Source: Lumnitzera littorea
Lineage: Eukaryota > Streptophyta > Magnoliopsida > Myrtales > Combretaceae
Assembly: GCA_024138015.1 (NCBI GenBank)
Contig: JAMXBB010000006.1
Span: 71,949,752 to 72,013,751 of the forward strand
Direction of reading: 5' to 3'
Length of the DNA: 64,000 nt
A program made the translations under genes and the position numbers. Positions 45,493-57,804 of the stretch are shown here, piece by piece; position 1 is the first letter of the stretch, and every line of letters begins with the position of its first letter. The notes under the pieces were generated by a model that ran no database searches, had not been told where the DNA came from, and worked only from the letters and a program-made list of their open reading frames with translations.

Positions 45493-46343
45493 GGAGTTTT
45501 GTACCTTTATAAGGTACTTTGCAAAAAATAGTATGAAAATGGGATGGGCGTGAAAAATAGTGTAAGAGTGGTGTAGGGAAGGTGTATGCTACGTGTGCGC
45601 CTTCCTTAAACGGTACTTTTTTATATTGAAATTGTGTGCTATGCATGTGCCTTCAATACGAAAAAATCTTAACAAGGAAGGTGCATATAAGAGACGTGCC
45701 TTCCTTATTGATACAAAACAAAGGATGCGTGATTAGGGTGGCATCCCTATTTTCTTACATTACTGGTATGATTTATATTACTACATACTAGCATATGAAT
45801 AACATACTAAGCATAATTTGCATATTAAAAATATATAAATATTTAACAAATTATTATCTAACTATAATTCACATGGACAATATAAATACTACCATATTAA
45901 TATTGTAATTTTCATATTAATAAACAAATGCAGAAAAAAGGAAAGATGTCTAATACTTACAAATCGATTAAGAAAAATAGGGTTACATTATTACTTAGAG
46001 AGTGGAAATATGAGAATTTGAGAGATTTTAAAAAGTCGTGAATGCAAGAACGCATGGTGATCTTGAAAATTTATGCTATTTATATGGGTGCTAAAGGTGC
46101 ATGAATGATTTGTGCCTTCTAGTTGACAAAGAAGGCGTATAACATGTTTACGCCTTCTTAGTTAATTGAAGGCATAAAGAAAATATATGTTAAAATTTTT
46201 TTGTATTGAAGGCATGCACATAACAAAAAAAAGTGTCACACAAGGAAGGCAGGCACACACCACTTGTACACTATTTTTCATCACTACCCCATTTTCGTCC
46301 TTTTTTTTTTTCTTGCAAAGTACCTTGCAAAGGTACAAAACTC
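45493..46343. mobile_element. Non-autonomous MULE, 851 bp
   Basis: Terminal inverted repeats of about 85-95 bp: GGAGTTTTGTACCTTTATAA on the left and GAGTTTTGTACCTTTGCAAG as the reverse complement of the right end, followed on both by AAAATGGG and GAAAAATAGTGTA. The flanks ACTACCACT (45484-45492) and ACTACTACC (46344-46352) match at 7 of 9 positions with two transitions. No coding capacity. It carries the same kind of subterminal hairpins as the 6.8-kb MULE but a different terminal sequence. Confidence 0.85.
45577..46157. repeat. Subterminal hairpin units of the non-autonomous MULE
   Basis: Palindromic units at 45577-45605, 45626-45656 and 45674-45706 on the left and 46093-46120 and 46131-46157 on the right. 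Examples are GGAAGGTGCAT..ACGTGCCTTCC and GAAGGCGTA..TACGCCTTC. More decayed units lie at 46170-46250. Confidence 0.8.
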
Positions 46344-46818
46344 ACTACTACCACTACCTTTCGATTTCTAAAATCATCAAAATGGCTACTACAAATCGAG
46401 GGGCCATTCCCAATCAAAGTTTCATCAATAAAAACCTTATGTAACTTTGATTTCCTACATGAAACAACCATTGAACATGCCCATGAGTAGCAAGTTGCAT
46501 TGCTATTTTTGGTTTTGACTAGGATCTAGATGTGACTCAAATTGTTGCCCAAAGTTTAACCCGACTCGACAATCTAACCCCTGTGCCCCCTTTCTTTTCT
46601 TGACCTGACTAGCACTATAATAGAGGATAAGAGGGTGGTTTTATGTTTTATTTATTTACTTTTCTTTGTTTCTATTTATTTATTCTAGTATTTTATTTTT
46701 TTGCATGGATAAAATTAATGAAAATCTACACTAACTTTGTTCATTTGTTTATGAAAGTCCTTAATTCTTTTAGTCAATTTCTGTTGGTTGGTTATTTATG
46801 TGTATTTTTAACATGTTT
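46344..46818 (+). other. Leader and mid part of LTR copy 2 between MULE and solo LTR
   Basis: Continues the leader, with an ATGGCTACTACAAATCG start whose frame closes after 20 codons, then a T-rich stretch. No gene. Confidence 0.5.
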
Positions 46819-47513
46819 GTCACTATAGCGACCCTAGGAAGAGCCTAGTAGTATTGCCTAGAATTTCCATATCACGTGTGCATCCATGATAAGAAAATCG
46901 CCTTGCAAGTTAAAGATTGCAAGACTCTAAATAGTTATTTACTAGGGTCTTCAATTTTAGTTCATTGACTCATTATATAATATAAATAATTATGGATATC
47001 CATTTTTCTACAGTTCCTCAAAATCGCAAAAAACTGGTATCCTTTACTAAAATAGTGAAATAAGATAGACAATTCCAAAAAATTCTAAACTTACTAAAGA
47101 TACCAAACTTAACTGAGATAGTAGTCGTTTTTCGGAGCATTTCGAATTAACTACATAAGCTTTTCATCATACTGATTCAATAGTAGCACTCTACACTCGA
47201 TTCCTATCCCTATCCTAACTATCGGTCAACTTACAAGGAAAAGAACTATTGGGGTGTAAGCTTACGATTAGTGAGATAAATACCCTCATCAATACCGTAT
47301 GGCAAAAATTTATTAGATACACAATTATATGAATACATAAATAATCAGTATACCAAACAACACATATAGTAGCTTAAGAACTGCATACGACTCATAATTA
47401 CGCCCCCTGTAGTCGGGATTTGGACATAATTAACCAACCTAAACCGAAATCCGAGTCCTAGACTTTGGGTTTTAATTCATTTGCACTATTGTGCTTAAGT
47501 AAAAAACAAAACC

Positions 47514-47514
<1 letters not shown>

Positions 47515-47546
<32 letters not shown>
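47515..47546 (+). repeat. (TA)n microsatellite in family F LTR
   Basis: Interrupted TA dinucleotide run with one ATGT interruption. Confidence 0.9.
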
Positions 47547-47547
<1 letters not shown>

Positions 47548-50179
47548 GTAGATTGTATATAATATACTTTCTTTCCAAACAACAAATTATATTTTCAAAA
47601 TCCTAAGTCTAGCAGTGTGGTGGCCTCCGCAGTCTACAAACACATGCCCTAAGCAAAAGCCACAAGACACAGCCCCTCGTTAACGGTTGGCATCTTTCGG
47701 CGCTTGGTAAGCCCATCAGCTTAGGATAAAGACCCAATAAAAATGATAACATAGCTAGTGCCCAATTCTGCAGGAGGCTCGTTCTCCTATGAGTCCCTTC
47801 CCATCTTTTATGTGAAGCGGCAGTCGGTGTTATCCGAATGCAATTATGGAGAATGCATAATCCATTTAATTTCTTAATCGTACAAGTGATTAACCTGATT
47901 TTCAAGGTGATCAGACAAATTCATTCTATACAATCGTACGTATAAATTATAACAAACAATTCCCATTATTATATAATTAACAAGCCATAGCATTCATTCA
48001 CAAATTCATACACATGTATTTCCCATATCCCACAAGCATCCAAATTTATATAGATAAGTTTAGGTGCATCTATTCTACAAGCAAAATTAAGTAAAAAGTT
48101 ATTAAGAATTTACTCACTCAGCCATGCGGATCAATCAAAATAATCCAAGATAGGTCATCTCCCAAAAGTTGGGTCCCCTAGACATTGCAAATATAATACT
48201 ATAAGGATTTGAAATAGAATTTGGAAAACTAAACTAAAACCCTTTTAGTTATACTTTTGACTTGGCTTCATATTTTTCCCAGTTTTTACTTAAAGTTTAA
48301 TTGCGTATAACTTTTTCATTTTAAATTCGATTTTTATAATCTTATAGTCAATCTTCATCATTTTCGAGTGTACTTTAATGTGCTGAGGTTATATTTTCAT
48401 GATGAGGCACGTAAAACTGCCCATAGATCAGAACAATAGCGATCCTCATGCTTTGGAGTGCTTTTGTGCTTAGTTTGGTTAACGGGCTTTTTGATAACTT
48501 GGGAATTTCTTTAGGCTTGGGCTTAAGACTTTATTCTAAACATAAAATACTCCTTATGGTCAGATTTTCAATTTTGGTTTACACTCTTAGTGCTAACAAC
48601 AACTCCTTGAGCTTTTATGTGGGCTTAAGTTATCATATGGGCTTATTTTTCGTTCAAACTAAAGTTAGTGACTTTGTTGGGCTTATGGAGTCTTAGGTGG
48701 ACTTCTTGTAGGCTTCAAAACAACCTTTCTTAATATTTTAAAGTGCTTGTCATAATTTTAATGAAGGCCCAACTTAGAGTTCTAAGCTCATTTTGAGAGT
48801 TTTAAGTTTTGTATACTTGCTTTGGTTGATCTTTTCACTTTGTTCACTTGGTTTTACCATTTAAGTGGCTTTTACTTATGTTCTAGATCTAGTCGTGCTG
48901 AATCCAAGGGGTTCTCACTTAGTTTTTCAACTTGTTTCATCATTTTCTTAAGTTTAAGGGTTAGATCATGAACTTAGGTTACTTATATTTAAATCTTAAG
49001 TTAAATTTTCTTCCATGGGATGATTACTTAGCTCATACTTTACATGAAAATAGTAGATCTTATATTATCACAACTTACATATCATAGTCCATATCTCACA
49101 AGGTTAGTTTCTTCATAAAAGCTTTATGTAATGAATTTTCCTTTACTTAAGGCTAGGTTTAAGCATCTTTAACTTAATAGAAATGGAAATAACATCTAAA
49201 TGACTCACATACACTCCACGTCCAACATGATGTCTCCTCGTTCATGTATACATTTCATGATTTTCTTTACTTAAAATCTTTTATTTTAAGTATTAAACAT
49301 ATATCTTTACATAAGACCAACTTAGTATGCTCATATTTCAACTTTCATGTAAAGGAGTTCACAAGCTTACTTCTTAAGGTAGTTTAGCTATTTTATTATC
49401 TTATGATCATGCTAATATCTTTATGAAAACATGGTCTCTTAATATGTAACACTAAACCACTAACACAAAGAAACAACTTACTCGTCCTTAAAGCAAAAAC
49501 AAGGTGGTGGTACAACTAAGTAGTCTCTTAGCTTGTTGTCTTCCTTCCTCTTCTTGTAAGTTCTTTTGAAAGCTAGGGTCTTGATCTTTGAAGTAGGTTT
49601 TTGAAGATATTCTAAAGTTCCTAAAAGTGGTTTTTGAAATTGACAAAAGGAGGTAACAAAATCAAGCTTTTTTGCCGTGAGTTATAAAGCAAAAAGGGTG
49701 ACGGCAATGTGGGGTTTTTTAGGGTTAGGTTTCTTTTTTTCATTTGTATTTAAAGTAAGAGAAAAGAAAGTAAAAATGAGAGTGAAAGAGGGAGAGAGTG
49801 GTAGATTTTTGAATGGGAGGAGAAGTGTACTCAAGAAGCTTTAATTGGTTGTCTTTTAATATGCACAAATGCTAACTTTTTAACAAGACTAGATGATGTA
49901 AGAATTAAGGGATGAATAGTAGATGTGTAAGATAATTGAGTGATTGAAAGTTGATAAGGTATGACCTCCCTTAGGCTCTCTTCTCAACTGGCCATAAGGT
50001 GTCTTCTTTGGGCATTGAGTTGTCTTGTTACTTAATTAAAAGTTGAACACATAAAATAATGTGATAACTTGTTTATATATAATATAAGTGAAGGGGTGAT
50101 AAGGAAAGTATTTTATTACTAATTTTTTATAAGTTATCAATTGATAAATGATTCCAACTTTCAATTGATAAGTTATTTA

Positions 50180-50840
50180 GAGTAATTGGTTGGTTTACAT
50201 ATTCATGTGTACAAGTCTTATGCATAAAGATAAGAAGATTGTCTTATATGAAATTTTTTTGGAGCTTATTTCTTAAATTGATTTGTATGTTATGATTTAA
50301 TTCTTATAAAATTATGAAAATTTCTAGAGTTTGAATAAAATTATGAAAATTAAATTATCAATTAGTCACTTAGGGTTATAAGTCCTTAATTGTTTTAAGG
50401 TTTAAAGTTTTGAGTGACTTAGAGTTTGTAGTTCTCGTAGTCAAGTTTTATTGATAATGGACTTTTGAATTGAAAAATTAAATTTGTTTTTAAATGCAAA
50501 CTTGAATTTTTAGCTTAGTTTGTCCTTGGGAATATTTGGGAAGTACTCTTAGTTGAATCATAAGTCTGCTAAAAAGTAAGGTTTACAATTTATCCATGTG
50601 TAACATAGCTTATAAGTGAAAATAAGAGAATTGTCCTAGATAAAATTCTTTTAAGGTTTGGTTTTCAAATTAATTTGTAAGTTATGATTTGCCTCTTAAG
50701 AAATTTTAAAGTTTTCGAGAGTTGAATAAAATTTATTGAAATTATATTTTTAATTATTTATTTGGGGTCATAAGTTCTTGTTTATCCTAAGGTTTTAAGG
50801 TTCGAGTAAGTTTAAGTATGTTTTAGGGTTTTTCACCAAC
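50180..50840 (+). repeat. Tandem repeat of about 390 bp inside the solo LTR
   Basis: The words ATAAGTGAAAATAAGAGAATT / ATAAAGATAAGAAGATTGTC, TAAGTTATGATTTG / TATGTTATGATTTA and GGGGTCATAAGTTCTTG / AGGGTTATAAGTCCTTAA recur about 390-400 bp apart. About 1.7 units are visible. Confidence 0.6.
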
Positions 50841-50923
50841 TCGGGAGTAATTGACTTACACTTAGGAGCTTAAGGTTCAATTAGCTTAATTATTTAGGAA
50901 TATCTCTTCATTAAGCAACATAT

Positions 50924-50959
<36 letters not shown>
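50924..50959 (+). repeat. (TA)n microsatellite near the LTR end
   Basis: TA run of about 36 bp, present at the matching position of the inverted copy (60914-60940). Confidence 0.9.
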
Positions 50960-50961
<2 letters not shown>

Positions 50962-52430
50962 TACGATAGATTAAGAAAAGAAAAGAAAATTGCTTAATAA
51001 TATATTTATATATATACATATTTTGGGGCTACTTATGTATATAAGTAAAATAATTTTTGTAAATTTATTAATTTATTCCTTTAACTAGCTTAGTTTTGTT
51101 GTTTATTATTACCTGAAATAATCCTTGATTTGTTCGTTATCAGTTTATATGATTTTACAAAATTATTGATAATTTTATTAATTTATGACTTTTCAAGCAT
51201 TAAGATAATTTTATAGAGTTTTAAAAATTTTTATGATTTGATATTTATAGTTTCTATTAAGTTTAGGTTTACATTTTTAAAAGTACGTATATGTAGGGTT
51301 TGGGGTTTTCTTGCATGATTAGGGTTTCCAAATAGTATAATAGAGCCTTTCGAGTTCGTTTTAAGTTTCAAGTTTAAAATTTTAGTTAGTTTTTATTTTA
51401 TGTGGTTTTATCGACTTAAGGAAATATCTACGATACTGGAGTCCGACACCATGTTTAGAAAGTTAAATTTATGGGGTCTACAGTCACATATTCCATTTTT
51501 AGCACATTTAGGGAAAATTACATCTTTTTTTTTAATTAAAAATGTTAGAAATTGCACTTTTAGCAAAATTTTATTTCATATCTTTATTTGACTGAAATTT
51601 CACTAAAATTGCATATTTTTGAAATTTTCATAAAAATTGCATTAATTGCATGTGTAGGATATTTTTTAAAAAATAAGTACTAACATGGGTCATTGTAGGC
51701 CCTTGTCATTGGTTGACTACTTCAATACGTGCTAGAAATTTTATGAAAATTACTGCATTTTTAGGAAAATTTATATCTCTACATATTTTATTAGAAAATT
51801 GCATATTTTGTAAAGCATTCATAAAAATTGCATTTTAGGTTTTCAAGGTTTTCTTTAAAAACAAAATATTTATCACATAATTTTTTTTTTAAAATAAAAA
51901 TCTTAAGTTGAAATAAAATTATGTTTTTTTAAAAGTTGAAATAAAATTATGTCTTTTAGTGTTTTTTAGTCAAAAATAAAATTGTTAACAAACATAATAC
52001 TAGTCCATTTTTGAAATAAAAAAGAAAAACTTAACCATTAAAGTTTTTTTTTTAAATTAAAAACTATGGTCTATTTGATCTCGATTAGTGGGTATATAGG
52101 TACCTTCAAGATAACCATAAAATTTGTAAAATATTTAGTTTTCCCTTTTAGGGAAAATTCATAATAAAAAATAATAGGAAATGCATGTTGATGCATTTTC
52201 TCATTTTTACATGTTTTCACATTTTTTTAGAAAAATTACAAAAATAATGGCCCATCAATTGATTTTCATAAATTCTTACATGGTGAGCATGATCTTAATA
52301 GGTTAGCCTCTGAACTTAGTTATTTTGGTTAATTTTTTGAAAAAATTATTTTTTAGAAAATTTGCGAACAAGTAGCTAATTAAGGTTTTTTCACCTAAAA
52401 ACCCTAATTTCACTTTTTTATCGATTTTCA

Positions 52431-53440
52431 TTGGTTGGCGACTCCAATTGATTTTTCCAAATTATTTTTCAATATTTTTGGAGAGAAGTATTTTTTTCTT
52501 AATTTTATGTTGAGTAACTTATATTAAGCAAGTTGGGCTTAGTATAGGTTAAATTAAGCAAAAAATCGAAATAAGGTTCGATAAACATAAGAGGTCTTGA
52601 AGTGATTTGAAGTAAGGGATCTCATTACCCCCTAGATACTCGTCGTGAGGAAGAGAACACATTTCATTTTCTTGAACTCATATTTAATCGATCCCCTTGA
52701 GTAATTGCCTGTCTTTACCATGTAAGAGATCATCTTCGTCATTGTATAAGGAAGAGCTACCTCTTCTACCATCTATGTAAAATGTACGCATCACTCTAAG
52801 TTGACTTAAAGTTGTTTCATGTGAAAGATCCATACAACTTAGAATTTGAACACTCACCAAGGCTTGGCATTATCGTAGTTTGAAAGGAAAATGAGAATTC
52901 CTAAAAAAACACAAGAGGTCTTGAAGTCATTTGAAGCAGGGACCTCAAGTTGGAGAATTTTCTAAGGAGAGAAGGAAGTGAAGAATGCCAAAGGTGAAAA
53001 GTAAAGGAAGATATGGAAAAACACCATGGCTTGCCATTGTATGGTTTGAAAGGAAAATTAGAATTCTTAGAAAAACATGAGAAGTCTTGAAGTGATTTGA
53101 AGTAGGGGATCTTGAGTTAAAGATTATGCAAGGAAGTTAGGGAAGTTAACATTGTTAAACGTGAAAAGTGAAGGGTGGTACATGCTTTTATAGAGTGACC
53201 TCGTTAACTTCATAAGTGGTTATGGGAAGTCTAATCGACATGATTGCTCCAACCCTATGATCTTACCATGTAGCCCTTATTTGGAATGAATTACTTAGAT
53301 TGCTTGTATGTGATGACATTGTGTAGAGCAGACCAATTAAAACATGACTACTAGCACCTACATTTAATGTGTAAAAATAATTGCACCCATATGGTTAATT
53401 TTCTCTACCGACCCATTACATTATATAAGTATCATTCTCC
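52431..53440 (+). other. Interior start fused to interior 3' end of family A, with a thrice-repeated segment
   Basis: TTGGTTGGCGACTCC (52431-52445) is the PBS junction. Homology to 35.5 kb runs to about 52580. From 52620 the sequence matches 22.84-23.17 kb, the 3' interior end, so most of the interior is deleted. AGGTCTTGAAGTGATTTGAA recurs near 52587, 52914 and 53085 (last two about 165 bp apart) with the TTTGAAAGGAAAATGAG tract. No LTR follows. Confidence 0.5.
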
Positions 53441-55430
53441 TATACTATTCATTTATATAGTTGAAAATCCAATGAGTATTAAGGAGAGCTTGAAGACATT
53501 GTAGAGGAATTTAAGAAAAATTCATGAAAACAGGAGTTTTAATTGGGAATGTGTGGTTTAAGAGGCAAAACATCACTTGACATGGACTCACTACATTCCT
53601 TTGAGAGAGCCCTAATCAATTGGACTTTCTAATAGCTACCCCTCATTGAACGGTAATTAGAGATGGCCATGCTATTGAGTTCCATTTTCTAGTTTGATTT
53701 TTCTTTAATAAATTAAAGTACTAAATCACATAGGGAAATTCTAGGAAAATTTATTCCTTGGTTATTTAATATGTAGAATCATAGAAAAATGTTATTTTCA
53801 TTAATTTAAGTCATTTTATATGCAATTTAGTTCTATAGTTTTTCTAACCTATCCTGAATACCTAGAACAATGCCATTTAAAATATTTTATCAAATCATCC
53901 ATCATGATTTTTATTATTAATCTTTTTTGCGGGTCATGAATTATAGTTAAAGTGAAATTAATTAGTAGTTTGTTGAGTATACTTCAATAAATTCACTTGG
54001 ATTCTAATCTAAGCGAGATCTTAACGTCGTTTGGTGAAGAATGGTGAAGCTAGGGATGAATTTCAGTGAATTAAAGTGATTGATTTCAAGAACATGCTAG
54101 ATTTATGGTTAAATACCAAATTTCCTAAGATGTAGCTCTATATATTTACTTAAAGGAGGAGTAAAATGGAACTAGGGAATGGAATGAGGTTATGAACAAT
54201 GTTTAGATACTAACTTTAATTGGAAATGAGGAGAAGTTGTGGAAATCTAGTTGAAAACGTACCATTTAGGCTGGATCAGGTGATAAATTAGAGGATAGTT
54301 AGTAAAATGCTAAATTGGAACCTTATTCTAAGGCTAAGTTAGAATGTATCAATATGTAATTTGTAACTAGGTTGGGCTTAGATAATTAGATAGAGGATAT
54401 TTTGATAATTTTAAAATAAATTGAATTTGAAGGATCTTTTAGAGGTTAATTTAGAAAACGAATTAAAGGATTGATAAATAAAGAATTGATCTAAAATGAA
54501 TTTAAAACCTGAACATTCAAATATCACAGCTTCCTAAGTTGAGGATAAAGAACTTAACACAAAAAATAATAGGTATAATAATGATATTTTTTACTTAGAA
54601 AAATATTAACAAATGTTATTTATAACATAAGAATTCCTAGTAAAGAGACATACTACAACTACACTTGTTTAGGCAAGGAGTACTCTAAGATAATTGAGCA
54701 ACGAGGAACTAGGTAAGTTGAGATCAATATTTTACTACATTTTGGAGTACTGTTTTAGGGTACTTCGAAGCTTGAGTGTGTATCTATTTGTGCTTGTTAT
54801 TAATTGGTTGTGTGCATATGCCTCTATATCTCTGATTATTGATTAAATATTGTTGTGATGCTTAGTGAAGTGTTATTTACTAGATTGTTTAAATTCATTG
54901 GTTACCCTTAACTTGGACTAACCTAAACTTAACTTAAGCTTTAACTTAACATGCATTGCAATCCATTAGGGAACAACTAAAATTCTCCAACCAAATACTG
55001 ATCCTTTCAAAAAGAATAGTTGAAATGGTCCCTTCTCTTCCCTTAGTCGAATTAAATGACAAGAGAGAAGGTTGCAGTAAATTTAAGGGTGCTAGTTCGA
55101 AGGTAGCTGTAGGAGGAGGAATGTCTTGATAGTACAAGCCTAGATTTGACCATGAGCTATTGCATCACACTGAAACTCCTCTAAATTGGATTACAGTGAG
55201 TGTAATTTCTCTAATCTCACAGTAGATTGGACAACATTTTATAATGGCATTTACTTGATCATGAATTGCATATGACTAACCCAGTTGACAAACCTACATA
55301 CATTATAATATACGTAAACTTCCATCTTCATCCCACTTATTGAGCAATTGTTACTCATTCTCTTATAGACTCTTCTACAGGTTAAAGAAGACTATAGCCT
55401 ACATCAAATCCCATCTTAGAAGGTGATGGT
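53441..55430. other. Unassigned AT-rich stretch
   Basis: No domain, terminal repeat or RNA gene recognised. Contains a TATA-like TTATATAAG near 53413 and two short open frames without similarity. Confidence 0.3.
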
Positions 55431-55657
55431 TGTAATGCCTCTTACATGCTAGGTGACTTAACTCTAAATCATTAAGGTAGTTTTTGATGTAGTGGCTCAA
55501 AGCATGTTAGAACTTTGAAATTCAACATACTCAAGCTAGGTCAATCTTAAGATGGGTAAACTCTTAAGAAGCTACTACACCAAGGGACAAAACTGTATAG
55601 TGTTTCATATCAAAGCGGACAATACCCGATAGGAGGAGTTCTGGCTAGGTCATTACA
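55431..55657 (+). mobile_element. Family D short LTR, copy 1
   Basis: Starts TGTAATGCC and ends GGTCATTACA, with inverted ends TGTAATG/CATTACA. A PBS follows at 55660. It is closely related to the LTR at 57805. About 227 bp. Confidence 0.75.
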
Positions 55658-55659
55658 AA

Positions 55660-55671
55660 TGATATTAGAGC
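55660..55671 (+). promoter_or_regulatory. PBS of family D copy 1
   Basis: TGATATTAGAGC, i.e. TGGTATCAGAGC with two transitions, two bases after the LTR end. Confidence 0.75.
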
Positions 55672-56110
55672 ACTCTACTAGCCAGAAGGTAAGTCCTTAC
55701 CTAGTAGTGGTCTTGGACCAATGTAACAAAACTAATGAGGACATTAGTTTTGTAAAGATATTGATAATACAATGCTCTTGCTACACGATAGAATTTATCA
55801 AATAAGAGTTAGATAAATTCTATGTGTATGAGTAAAATCTGTATTTAGACTATCATAAATACTTTAATAGCATGGTCACAATGATCTTAAACAATTGTTT
55901 ACACTTTACTCATACATCTCTTATAAAGAAATTTATATCTTAATATTAAGAAATTGCTAAAATCTACACTTAATTCCATTGTAGTTTTTACTTCTATTTA
56001 GATAACTTGCATATTCTTCCCCTTAAAATTGCTCAATCAGTTGCCTAGATTAGAGTAGAAATAGTAGAATCTAATACTTAGTTATCTTTTTAAACTTTAT
56101 TCTTTCCTTT
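55672..56110. other. Short family D leader, then unassigned sequence
   Basis: The leader matches copy 2 for about 75 bp (to AACAAAACTAATGAG) and then stops abruptly, so the rest of element D is missing or displaced. Confidence 0.4.
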
Positions 56111-56746
56111 ACCACAAAATACAACCTTAGTACTGACCACATACTATAAATTGATCGGTATAGTTACCGTTAGTTCACGGTTTCGACAAATATTTTTTAA
56201 AAGATTGCAAGCAAGTTCAATTTATTGTATAGTCTTTCTAGTATTTTTAAAAGGGGCAAATTTTTTATTTGTAGGTGACATTGTGGAAGGTAAACATGAC
56301 AGCATGCATCCCATGACTATGAGTGATGCTAGACTACTAAAGAACACTAACAATTAAAAGGAAATTTAAACTAAATATTGATACTTCATAGTAGTGGTAG
56401 ATTTTTGCTCTACTTAAAGTTAGCTTGTTTTCTATACTATTTTTTTTTTAGTAATTGTACTTGTAGTTAGCTTAGTTATTGTGTAGTTGGCCTATAAATA
56501 ACCTTAGGAGTAGTAATTGGATTTATGTTTAGAAATTTGTTACTTTATAGAAATCTCTAGAGAGAATTTAGGGAGCAACTTACTCTTGGAGTTGTCAACC
56601 CTTGATAACTTTTGTATCAACTTCCTTCCATAATCAATAAAAACCTTATTTTTGCCCTAATTCTAGTATGGAGATTTAATATTTTTGGTTTGATCGAACC
56701 CTAGAAATAACAATTTACTACCGTATCTAGTTGTTCCTCACTAAAG
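56111..56746 (+). mobile_element. Family E LTR-like region with TATA and polyadenylation-like signals
   Basis: CTATAAATAACC at 56492 and AATAAAAACC near 56635 sit about 145 bp apart, as in the R region of an LTR, 110 bp upstream of a gag start. The left limit and any PBS are not clear. A 68-codon frame (56151-56357) has no domain. Confidence 0.4.
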
Positions 56747-57804
56747 ATGACATATGTAGATGAGCATATGCAATCTCTTGAACAATTTGTGTCAAATTTG
56801 ATTATACAATTACATGAGAATCAACAATTTGTCCAATATTCAACAAATCAAATATGAACTTCAGTAGTTAATTTGCAATTGCTTATAGATCCTTATCATT
56901 AATGTGCAACTTTCATTGATTGCTTCCCTTCTCATGATGTGAAAATTTCAATTCTTAATGATAAGATGACAAAGCTTTTTGAAATATGTTCGATTGGTTG
57001 AAAATTTTTTTTTATCATTGCTAGATCTTAGTGACTATTATTGCACATCATTGCTAGATAATAGTGATCTCTGTCATTTTGATCCAACATCTCATATGTG
57101 TGTTGCACATTGATCTCTTTCTTAACGTCTCCTTACTAGAGATCTCAATCACATGTCTTCTAGAAATTCTATTGATCTAGCCATCGGTCATCTTCCTTAC
57201 ATAAGTGTAGCTCACTACACCATTCATCATCTTGTCAACTCGATCTCTAAGTTTTTGTTATCCGCTTACTTCTCCTCAACTTTCTGCTCGTTTTGGTAAA
57301 GTTAGAGTTTCGATGAGTCTTCATCAGCCTAAACATGTGTATTTTGGTCGAGTTAGGGTTTTGATTGTATAAGAATAACCTACTAGTGCTTCTTCTAGCT
57401 GTTATAGTACTCATTCTCATTGTTGCTAGTGAGCAGCTTTATTTGATAATCTTAGTGATGTTGATGAGTATACTTCTAGTTCACCTGAGGAAGATACTTC
57501 CTCTTTATCTTCTAATACAAAATCTTTAGGTGATATTTCTTCTATCTCAAAATATTAGGCTTCCAAATTTATTTCACCAATGTTTGATGGAAGTTATCTT
57601 ACCTCTTAGTTAGCAGCTATTAACAATATTTTGATCTAAGTAAGGTGGAAAGTAATAGGAAAGTAAAGTCGATTGCTTTATGCATGTAAGGAAAATTCTT
57701 GCTACAATTTAATAAGAGTACTGCTTTAACTCCATATGTTAGTTTGTCTCACTTAAGACAAACATCATCATTTGATCAATATGTAGAAGAATTTGATGCT
57801 CTAT
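56747..57804 (+). pseudogene. Family E Ty3/gypsy-like gag, truncated
   Basis: Starts MTYVDEHMQSLEQFVSNLII at 56747, followed by a long decayed and frameshifted part. It then reads KFISPMFDGSYLTS (stop) LAAINNIL, which matches the gag-domain opening (P-x-FDG), and YVSLSHLRQTSSFDQYVEEF, which matches its later helix. It is cut at 57804 by LTR D copy 2. In-frame stops occur at an expected Trp and elsewhere. Confidence 0.6.

Larger units (their letters stand above)
46824..51482 (+). mobile_element. Giant solo LTR, family F (4,659 bp)
   Basis: Starts TATAGCGACCC (TGTAGCGACCC expected) and ends GGGGTCTACA. It is flanked by perfect GTCAC at 46819-46823 and 51483-51487, and its removal restores LTR copy 2. 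It contains no gag or pol and ends without PBS, so it is a solo LTR. A second copy is inverted at 60399-64000. Inside are a (TA)n run, a tandem repeat of about 390 bp near 50.2-50.8 kb, and an 82-codon frame (48448-48696). Confidence 0.85.
43791..52430 (+). mobile_element. Family A (Tat-like) LTR copy 2, interrupted by a MULE and a solo LTR
   Basis: Starts TGTAGACACTCTATTTTTACC; contains ATGCATGTAATTTAATAAAT (the target of the 3-kb insertion in copy 1), a tRNA-like module, TATA box at 44763 and a C-rich leader. It ends TCGATTTTCA at 52430, just before TTGGTTGGCGACTCC. Removing the insertions at 45493-46343 and 46824-51487 leaves about 3.1 kb, consistent with copy 1. It lies in the same orientation as copy 1, so the two may bound one element, or belong to a tandem. 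Confidence 0.75.

Noticed and set aside
46187..46490. Two overlapping 85-codon plus-strand frames at the right end of the small MULE
   Set aside because: They run across the terminal inverted repeat into the host LTR; no conservation or domain.
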